Assembly (NCBI GenBank): GCA_052145775.1
Contig: JBKQNY010000038.1
Location: forward strand, 1 to 12,473
Source of the DNA: CAVYPR01 sp052145775
GTDB lineage: Bacteria > Actinomycetota > Acidimicrobiia > Acidimicrobiales > RAAP-2
Length of the DNA: 12,473 bases
Reading direction: 5' to 3'
The translations under genes were made by a program, and so were the position numbers. This document shows, one piece after another, positions 7,867 to 12,473 of the stretch (within the stretch, counting starts at the first letter, position 1; the number at the start of each line of letters is the position of its first letter). Under the pieces are notes generated by a model. That model was not told the DNA's origin. It saw only the letters and a list, made by a program, of their open reading frames with translations, and made no database searches.

Positions 7867-7887
7867 GGTCACCGGGCTCTGGTGACC
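7867..7887 (-). promoter_or_regulatory. Perfect inverted repeat in the leader of the 175-residue secreted protein
   Basis: GGTCACC and GGTGACC are exact reverse complements separated by 7 nt. The hairpin lies about 36 nt before the start codon and about 135 nt after the stop of the sortase-anchored gene. It could be an operator, a leader hairpin or a terminator. Confidence 0.4.
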
Positions 7888-8021
7888 GCCGTCGGGGGCG
7901 GGGGGTGCTGCCAGGGGACGACCGGCGCGGGCTGCTCGTGGGGAGAGGGGGTTCGCGGCGGACTCGCGGGGCGGGATCGGGCGGTCGCCACGGTGCGCCG
8001 GGACAGGGCGGAGGAGAGAGC

Positions 8022-8912
8022 TCATGGCGCCGAGCCCTCTCCCAGTTCCTCCGACGCCTTCCGGCGCCGCCTCTTGCTGGCGAGGACCAGGAGCGCCCCG
8101 ACGCCGATCGCCAGCACGCCGGCACCGCTCGCCCCGGCGATGTCCGCCCCGGTCGAGGCCAGGGGGCTCGACGGTGCCTCGGTGGTCGTGGTGACCGGTG
8201 CCGTCGTAGTGGTGGTGGTGGTCGCAGGACCCGTCGTGGTGGTGACCGGGGCCGTCGTGGTGGTCGTGCTGGTGGACGGCGTCGTCGGTGTTGTCACCCT
8301 GGCCGTACCCACATTCGAGAATTGGAACGTGGTGCCCAGGCAGGCGTCCTGGTTTGTCGCGCTGGCGACCATCGAGATCGGCTCGGCCACGACTCCGGTG
8401 CCGTGTGCGGCGACGGTCAACGCCGGCGTGCCCGAGTACGTCGTGTCGCTCAGATCGAGGTTGGAGACGGGACAGGCTGTCGGGGCTGTCGTCTTGCTGA
8501 TGCTGATCGACTCGACCGTGAAGGGCTGTGTGTACGGGTTGTGCACCGTGTAGCAGATGTAGTCCTGGGCCCCGGGGAGGAAGAGGGCGACGTTGTCACA
8601 CGCTGACGAGCTGCTCACGGTGCTTGTGATGAGGAAGTCGGTGTCGGCGGTGAGCGTCGTGTCGGGCGCGACGTTGCGATCGGCATGGCCCGCACCGGGG
8701 GTGGAGCTTCCGAAGGTGAGGGCGAGCAGGAGGGCCGCGGCGCCGAAGGTGATGCCGGCCGTGGTGACCGCCACGGTGCTCGCCCGGAGCACCGACCTCG
8801 TCCGCCCGAACTTGCCCTCCGGCGCGCCGTGCGCGAAGGCCGACACGACCCGGCCAAGCAGGGTGCGCGGGACCCGACCAGCCGCCTTGACGCGCGCGGT
8901 CGACCCGTTCAT
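8022..8912 (-). CDS. LASTG sortase-anchored surface protein with Thr-rich stalk
   Basis: 296 residues, built as a wall-anchored protein. It has a long basic N-terminus, a hydrophobic export segment at about 46-67, a beta-rich ectodomain at about 78-204, a Thr/Pro stalk at 205-248 (repeats of A-P-V-T-T-T-T), the sorting motif L-A-S-T-G at 251-255, a hydrophobic segment at about 262-278 and a K-R-R-R-R-K stop-transfer tail at 280-285. LAxTG is the motif favoured by class E sortases of high-GC actinobacteria. The ectodomain shares an F-L-P-G turn (111-114), T-V-H-N-P (122-126), and Cys105, Cys120, Cys147 and Cys191 (D-A-C-L-G) with the neighbouring secreted proteins. The start is ATG at 8912 with GGAGG 4 nt before it; a GTG at 8927 lacks a good ribosome binding site. 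No sortase gene is in the window. Confidence 0.85.
   Translation of the reverse strand: MNGSTARVKAAGRVPRTLLGRVVSAFAHGAPEGKFGRTRSVLRASTVAVTTAGITFGAAALLLALTFGSSTPGAGHADRNVAPDTTLTADTDFLITSTVSSSSACDNVALFLPGAQDYICYTVHNPYTQPFTVESISISKTTAPTACPVSNLDLSDTTYSGTPALTVAAHGTGVVAEPISMVASATNQDACLGTTFQFSNVGTARVTTPTTPSTSTTTTTAPVTTTTGPATTTTTTTAPVTTTTEAPSSPLASTGADIAGASGAGVLAIGVGALLVLASKRRRRKASEELGEGSAP
8168..8299 (-). repeat. Thr-codon-rich repetitive stalk sequence
   Basis: This repetitive stretch encodes runs of Thr with A-P-V and G-P-A interruptions (residues 205-248 of the LASTG protein). The DNA is low complexity and made mostly of ACC/ACG-type codons. Such tracts can change length by slippage and are often heavily O-glycosylated in actinobacterial wall proteins. 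Confidence 0.6.
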
Positions 8913-8931
8913 CGGGCCTCCGTCCACTCCA

Positions 8932-8950
8932 CCGGCGGTGAACCCGCCGG
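8932..8950 (-). promoter_or_regulatory. GC-rich hairpin in the leader of the LASTG gene
   Basis: CCGGCGG and CCGCCGG pair across a 5-nt loop, about 20 nt before the ATG and about 10 nt before its GGAGG. It could affect translation initiation. The function is unknown. Confidence 0.3.
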
Positions 8951-9094
8951 GGCTCGCCGCCCGGCCGATGAGCGAACCGACGAAGCCAGGGACGCGTCGG
9001 CCCTTGCCCTCGTCGCTTCGATCACCGACTGGTCAACGTTCACTGCGCCTCACCGTTCTCGTTGGTGGATGCGGTTCTGCGGTCCGGCCGGTCC

Positions 9095-9129
9095 GCCGGG
9101 TCACGGAGCGGGGTGCTCCGTGACCCGGC
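9095..9129 (-). terminator. Perfect 15-bp hairpin after the 168-residue secreted gene
   Basis: The arms at 9095-9109 and 9115-9129 are exact 15-nt reverse complements around a GGGGT loop. It lies about 61 nt beyond the stop of the upstream secreted gene. Neither strand has a T-tract after it, as is common for actinobacterial U-less terminators. It probably splits the cassette into two transcripts or reduces read-through into the LASTG gene. Confidence 0.65.
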
Positions 9130-9190
9130 CTTCCGGCTCGTGCTGCCGAGGACCTGGCGGGCCGAGACCCACCAGTTCGTCAGTGCTCGC

Positions 9191-9697
9191 TCAGGCGGGC
9201 ACCGTGATCGTGAACAGGGGCTTGGCGCCCAGGCACGCTGTCTGTGGTGTGGCGGCTGTGTTCCATTTCAGGTGCACGACGCCGGTGGCTGTGGCCCCCG
9301 CGGCCAGGGTGGTCGGCACCGCCTGGGTGGCGATTGTGATCGCGAACCAGATCAGCTTGCACCCGGTCACCTTCCCGGCTGTGCCGGTGACTGTCGGCGT
9401 GTTTGTCGTCGCCAGCGCGATGGTGTTGGCTGTGAACTTCACCTGCCCGCCCGTCGGGTTGTGCACCTTGTAGGTGCAGCTCTGGGTCTCGCCCGGGAGC
9501 AGCGAGCTCGGCGTGATGCATGTTGTGACATGCACCGTCAGCTTGGCGGTGAGTGTGGACCTTGTCCCCACCTTGCCGTAGCCGGTGCCCGAACCTGTGG
9601 CGGTCACGTAGGCGAAGGCCACCCCGCCAACGGCGAGGGCCAAGCCCACAGCCACCCCCACGGCCGCCGCCTTCCTATTGAGCTTGAATCGTCTCAC
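9191..9697 (-). CDS. Small secreted beta-sandwich-like protein, actinobacterial SipW/TasA-like group
   Basis: 168 residues. A basic start (R-R-F-K-L-N-R-K) precedes a hydrophobic segment at 10-29, then A-Y-V-T-A-T-G-S-G-T-G at 29-39 followed by Y-G-K-V-G-T. This block is nearly identical to that of the 175-residue protein. The mature part has Cys60 and Cys74 flanking an L-L-P-G turn (66-69), V-H-N-P at 78-81, Cys113, and A-C-L-G with Cys155. This is the same layout as the LASTG protein ectodomain. There is no wall anchor. The start is GTG at 9697, 9 nt after GGAG. It is first in the cassette and has the longest upstream noncoding region, so a promoter is expected there. The role is unknown; soluble subunit of a surface structure is an inference. 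Confidence 0.8.
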   Translation of the reverse strand: MRRFKLNRKAAAVGVAVGLALAVGGVAFAYVTATGSGTGYGKVGTRSTLTAKLTVHVTTCITPSSLLPGETQSCTYKVHNPTGGQVKFTANTIALATTNTPTVTGTAGKVTGCKLIWFAITIATQAVPTTLAAGATATGVVHLKWNTAATPQTACLGAKPLFTITVPA

Positions 9698-9853
9698 TCT
9701 TTGCTTCTCCTTTTCGTTGGTTTCTGCCGTCCGACCTGGAACGACTCTGTTGTTGACACTGCGTGGTCAGGTGCTCATCGTGCGGTCATCCACCGACCTC
9801 CCGATGGCACATGGCCGGTGAGACGGACCCCGGCCGTGGTCTTGTACACAGGC

Positions 9854-9886
9854 GGAGACGTCGGTAACGTCACGCCTTCCGTCTCC
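9854..9886. promoter_or_regulatory. Nested inverted repeats upstream of the secreted cassette
   Basis: GGAGACG (9854-9860) pairs with CGTCTCC (9880-9886). Overlapping it, GACGT (9857-9861) pairs with ACGTC (9867-9871) around CGGTA. The two structures are mutually exclusive, and the shorter one looks like an operator half-site pair. It lies about 160-190 bp upstream of the first cassette gene. Confidence 0.35.
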
Positions 9887-9923
9887 CCGGCCGACATCGC
9901 CGGTTCCTGGGCCAGCCGCGCCG

Positions 9924-9947
9924 CGATGGCGCGAGATCGCGCCATCG
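9924..9947. promoter_or_regulatory. Perfect 10-bp inverted repeat (operator or terminator-like)
   Basis: CGATGGCGCG and CGCGCCATCG flank an AGAT loop. No T-tract follows on either strand. It is equally compatible with a transcription-factor palindrome or a U-less terminator for the flavoprotein transcript, whose stop is about 385 bp away; that distance argues against a terminator. Confidence 0.4.
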
Positions 9948-10226
9948 GTGGAACGGCTGCCGCCAAGGGCTGAGCCTGCGCAGTGGTGCGCAGGAAGCGA
10001 CGATCCTGTGGTGTTGGCGCGCGCGCGAACAAACAGATGTTTCCGCCTTGAGTTGGTACGGCCGACGCCGCATGCTCAACTGCCGATGGCCCGACTCGCA
10101 CCATCTCGGTCGAACGTACAGGTGTCGACTGTGCATTACAAGCATTTCGAATTGCACTCGCCTTCGCCTCGCCGATCGAGTGTGGGACGCGTCCGCGTCG
10201 CCTGTTCGGCGACGGCCGAGCGGGCT

Positions 10227-10256
10227 ATCACGCGATCGCCACAGCGAGATCGTGAT
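10227..10256. promoter_or_regulatory. Interrupted inverted repeat downstream of the flavoprotein gene
   Basis: Arms at 10227-10239 and 10244-10256 pair over 6 outer and 4 inner positions with a 3-nt mismatch between, around a CACA loop. It lies about 75 nt beyond the flavoprotein stop, a suitable place for a terminator. Confidence 0.35.
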
Positions 10257-10331
10257 GTCGGGGGTCGCCCTTAGGCGGACCAGGTGCGCGGCGCGTTGTC
10301 GGCCTCGACCGACCGTCGCTGCCGCGCTGGT

Positions 10332-12308
10332 TCAGTCTGCTTGGTCGATGGCCCCGGTCCCGGCGACCACCACCGGCCGTCGCCGTAGGGCATCTGCGAG
10401 GAGGGGGACGGCGTCGTGCCAGTCGCCCACGATGCCCACATCGCAGTGAGCGAACACCGGCGCCTCGGGATCGGCGTTGACGGCCAGCACGGTGCCCGCG
10501 GCGCGCACCCCCACGATGTGGTTGAACTTCCCGCTCAAGCCGAGCGCCACGTAGAGACGGGGGGCGATGCTCCGCCCGGTGATCCCCACCTGCCGACTCC
10601 GTGGAGCCCACCCCTTGTCGGTCACCTTTCGCGTGGCGGCCAGCTCGGCTCCCAGCACCGCGGCCAGTGGGCTGAGGCTCGAGTACTCCTCGGGCAGGAC
10701 CCCGGTCCCCACGCCGATCACGACGTCGGCCCTGGCCAGAACCTCGATGTCGTCGTCGCGCCTGCTCGAGACGGGGGTGACCCGGTGCCGGCCTGCCATC
10801 GTCGTGCGGTGCAGCTCGGCGGGGCGTCGCCGCCGGGACGGTACGGCCAGTACCCCCGGGCGGACGGTGACCATCTGAATGGCCGAGACACACGAGATGT
10901 CGGCCACCAGGGCGCCGGAAATGGCGGGCTTGGCCGCCACCAATCGGCCGTCGACGACGTCGAGGGCGATGGCGTCTCCCACAAGTCCCGCTCCGAGGGC
11001 CGCGGCGGCCCGTGCGGCCACCTCGCGCCCGAACGTCGTGCTTGGTGCCAGCACCACCCATGGCGGGCGGCCCTCCGCCCAGGCCACCAAGGCGGCCGAG
11101 ACGTCCTCCCCCACCGGCTCGCCGACGAGTTCGACGACGTCGTCGGCCCCGAGTGCTCCCATCTCTTGGGCCAGGCGACCACGACCCTCGTCCTCGGCGC
11201 CCCCTGCTTGGCCCGTGTGCTCCGTGGGCCCATCGCGGCGTTCGAGATCATCGGCGGCGACCGGTCGGAAGGCGACGACACGACCGCCGACCTCTTGCGC
11301 CAAACGGGCGGCCGCCCCGAGCAGCTCGGCGTCCACCATCGGTCGCCCGGGCTCGAGCACGACGGCCACCACGGGCGGCTCCGCCCCGTCCAACGGTACG
11401 GCGAGGGCCGAGGACTGCGATCGGGTGGCCTCCTCCACGAGATCCTCGGTGGCCAAGGCCACCTCGGAGGCCCGAAGGCCCTTGGTGAGGGCACCGCGCT
11501 CGGCCAGAAGCCGGACCGCCTCGTCAACTTGCATGGCCACGCCCCCCGAGAGCAGCCGCTGGGCCCTCATGTGGGCCATGGCCCGTACCGCGCCGACCTT
11601 GGTGGGGCTCCCCTCCTCGCCCCACGGTCCCTCGCCCAGATCCCGCGCCGACAGGGTGGCTAGCCGCTCGGCAGGGACGGCCCGGCGACCCTCGGGGTCG
11701 ACCTTGCAGGGCTCGCAGAGGCGCTCGGCCACCGACACCAGTGCCGGGAGCCGTACCTCCACGTCCTCCCAGCCGTCGTCGACCTCGAGCGTGAGGCGCA
11801 GCGAGGTCGCGGTCAACTCGAGCTCTCGCACGCCGCCGGCAAACGGCAGGCCCGCCAGCTCGGCCACCTCGGGCCCCACCTGTCCGGTGTCCCCGTCGAT
11901 GGAATTGCGTCCGACCAGGACCAGGTCGAACGGCCCCTCCCGACGAAGTGCCTGGGCAAGCGCCCGGGAGGTGGCCAGGGTGTCGGAGCCGGCGAACGCG
12001 GGGTCGCAGAGATGCACTCCCCGGTCGGCCCCCCAGGCGACCGCCTCGCGCAGCACGTCCTCGGCGGCCGGCGGGCCCATGGTGAAGACCGTGCAGCTGC
12101 CGCCCGACGCCCGGGCCAGCTCGACTCCTTTGGATACGGCACGTCGGCAGTAGGGGTTCATCTCGAGCCCCGTGACGTCGCGTCGGAGGCGACCGTCGTC
12201 CCCGAGGGTGAGTGACTCGGCCACGGGCACCTGTTTGATGAGCGCCGCGATGCGCAACCGACGGTTGTCGAGGTTGTTCGTTCCAGCGGCCGGTTGCTGG
12301 GCGTGCAC
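10332..12308 (-). CDS. etfBA: Single-chain electron transfer flavoprotein (EtfB-EtfA fusion)
   Basis: 658 residues carrying both ETF subunits in one uninterrupted frame, beta first. It moves electrons between flavin dehydrogenases (such as acyl-CoA dehydrogenases) and the quinone pool or other partners. The EtfB part is about residues 18-275: R-I-A-A-L-I-K-Q-V-P at 19-28, M-N-P-Y at 50-53, and S-I-D-G-D-T-G-Q-V-G-P at 136-146 in the nucleotide-binding loop. The EtfA part is about 310-645: an N-terminal Rossmann-like region, then V-G-I-T-G-R-S-I-A-P-x-L-Y at 574-586, S-G-K-F-N-H at 592-597 and N-A-D-P-E-A-P-V-F at 611-619, with G-I-V-G-D at 625-629 (FAD domain). A linker of about 35 residues joins them. 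The start is GTG at 12308 with GGAGG 9 nt upstream. No ETF-quinone oxidoreductase or dehydrogenase is next to it in the window. ETF fusions are known but uncommon. Confidence 0.92.
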   Translation of the reverse strand: MHAQQPAAGTNNLDNRRLRIAALIKQVPVAESLTLGDDGRLRRDVTGLEMNPYCRRAVSKGVELARASGGSCTVFTMGPPAAEDVLREAVAWGADRGVHLCDPAFAGSDTLATSRALAQALRREGPFDLVLVGRNSIDGDTGQVGPEVAELAGLPFAGGVRELELTATSLRLTLEVDDGWEDVEVRLPALVSVAERLCEPCKVDPEGRRAVPAERLATLSARDLGEGPWGEEGSPTKVGAVRAMAHMRAQRLLSGGVAMQVDEAVRLLAERGALTKGLRASEVALATEDLVEEATRSQSSALAVPLDGAEPPVVAVVLEPGRPMVDAELLGAAARLAQEVGGRVVAFRPVAADDLERRDGPTEHTGQAGGAEDEGRGRLAQEMGALGADDVVELVGEPVGEDVSAALVAWAEGRPPWVVLAPSTTFGREVAARAAAALGAGLVGDAIALDVVDGRLVAAKPAISGALVADISCVSAIQMVTVRPGVLAVPSRRRRPAELHRTTMAGRHRVTPVSSRRDDDIEVLARADVVIGVGTGVLPEEYSSLSPLAAVLGAELAATRKVTDKGWAPRSRQVGITGRSIAPRLYVALGLSGKFNHIVGVRAAGTVLAVNADPEAPVFAHCDVGIVGDWHDAVPLLADALRRRPVVVAGTGAIDQAD

Positions 12309-12317
12309 GCGCCGCTT

Positions 12318-12322
12318 CCTCC
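12318..12322 (-). promoter_or_regulatory. Shine-Dalgarno site of the flavoprotein gene
   Basis: GGAGG on the minus strand lies 9 nt before the GTG at 12308. It supports this start over an internal TTG nearer the first conserved EtfB strand. Confidence 0.6.
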
Positions 12323-12347
12323 GTCTGTGGTCGCTGCCGGGCCCATC

Positions 12348-12353
12348 ACGTTA
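12348..12353 (-). promoter_or_regulatory. Possible -10 element of the flavoprotein gene
   Basis: TAACGT on the minus strand matches TAnnnT and would start transcription near 12341, about 33 nt before the GTG. No good -35 box is visible. Confidence 0.3.
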
Positions 12354-12392
12354 GCCCCGGGCAACCCGGAGCCTGGCGGTCGAGGGGTGACC

Positions 12393-12398
12393 TAGACT
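12393..12398 (+). promoter_or_regulatory. Possible -10 element of tRNA-Lys
   Basis: TAGACT fits the TAnnnT pattern and ends 6 nt before the first base of the tRNA, so the transcript would begin at or next to the mature 5' end. The -35 region is not convincing. Confidence 0.35.
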
Positions 12399-12404
12399 CC
12401 TGAC

Positions 12405-12473
12405 GCGCCTCTAGCTCAACGGCAGAGCAACGGACTCTTAATCCGCAGGTTTCGGGTTCGAATCCCGAGGGGC
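12405..12473 (+). tRNA. tRNA-Lys (anticodon CUU), 3' end cut by the window
   Basis: The cloverleaf can be drawn. Acceptor 5' strand 12405-12411 pairs with 12469-12473 (5 of 7 pairs in the window, one G-U). D stem GCTC 12414-12417 pairs with GAGC 12425-12428. The anticodon loop 12435-12441 holds CTT at 12437-12439, with one A-C mismatch at the outer pair of its stem. The T arm is TCGGG-TTCGAAT-CCCGA at 12452-12468. The last two acceptor bases and the discriminator lie outside. It is divergent from the flavoprotein gene. Confidence 0.93.

Larger units (their letters stand above)
9698..10331. other. 634-bp region without a credible gene, rich in inverted repeats
   Basis: The open frames here (for example a 109-residue minus-strand frame at 9775-10104) show no domain and have the composition of shadows. 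The region holds a perfect 10-bp hairpin at 9924-9947, nested dyads at 9854-9886, an A/T-richer stretch around 10131-10157 with GTGCA/TGCAC arms, and an interrupted dyad at 10227-10256. It should contain the promoter of the secreted cassette and the 3' end of the flavoprotein transcript. Confidence 0.5.

Noticed and set aside
8168..8299. Short repeats suggestive of a CRISPR or VNTR array
   Set aside because: They are in-frame Thr/Pro codons of a stalk, with no constant repeat or unique spacers.
9753..9758. TTGACA on the plus strand, a perfect -35 hexamer
   Set aside because: No good -10 follows at 16-18 nt and no plus-strand gene lies downstream.
9775..10104. Minus-strand 109-residue open frame in the dyad-rich gap
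   Set aside because: No recognisable domain, no clear ribosome binding site, and it runs across inverted repeats; kept as noncoding.
10879..12153. Long plus-strand open frame opposite the flavoprotein
   Set aside because: Ser/Arg/Thr-rich shadow; the minus-strand ETF fusion is unambiguous.
10332..12308. Possible assembly error joining separate etfB and etfA genes
   Set aside because: The frame is continuous through a plausible linker with no internal stop and no internal ribosome binding site noticed at the junction; a true fusion is simpler.

Overview
The window is high-GC bacterial DNA. GTG and TTG starts behind GGAGG-type ribosome binding sites, U-less hairpin terminators, a sortase signal of the LAxTG type and paired acyl-CoA synthetases all point to an actinobacterium. 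Acidimicrobiia or a relative is my guess, but nothing here fixes the class.

Layout: (1) 2-1363, plus strand: the C-terminal part of a large secreted protein with tandem Ig-like repeats and a WxL-like C-terminal domain, cut by the left window edge. (2) 1517-5510, minus strand: two AMP-dependent acyl-CoA synthetases in close order (41 bp apart), then a CE4/NodB polysaccharide deacetylase behind a 131-bp gap that holds a hairpin. The first synthetase has all the canonical motifs. The second has lost the key residues of the P-loop and the C-terminal catalytic lysine motif. (3) 5511-5954: no convincing gene; carries a possible promoter for the synthetases and a small hairpin next to the stop of the next gene. 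(4) 5955-9697, minus strand: four consecutive secreted or surface proteins. Three are small beta-rich proteins that share an LPG turn, an H/N-N-P-like strand and a C-terminal A/G-C-[LQ]-G motif. Their cysteine spacing is regular, and one member carries a Thr-rich stalk and an LASTG sortase anchor. The fourth is a fibronectin type III protein with a second beta-rich domain. A perfect 15-bp hairpin separates the first gene from the rest. (5) 9698-10331: 634 bp without a credible gene but with several inverted repeats. (6) 10332-12308, minus strand: a single-chain electron transfer flavoprotein, with beta and alpha subunits fused in that order. (7) 12405-12473, plus strand: tRNA-Lys(CUU), cut by the right window edge and divergent from the flavoprotein gene.

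How it may fit together: the flavoprotein and the acyl-CoA synthetases belong to acyl-CoA (lipid or steroid-like) metabolism, but they are not adjacent and no dehydrogenase lies in the window. The left-edge adhesin-like protein, the deacetylase and the four-gene secreted cassette are all cell-envelope functions. The cassette is the part that looks least described: three diverged paralogues of one secreted fold, one apparently wall-anchored, as in an anchored-plus-soluble subunit surface assembly. The fold relationship and the assembly idea are inference.
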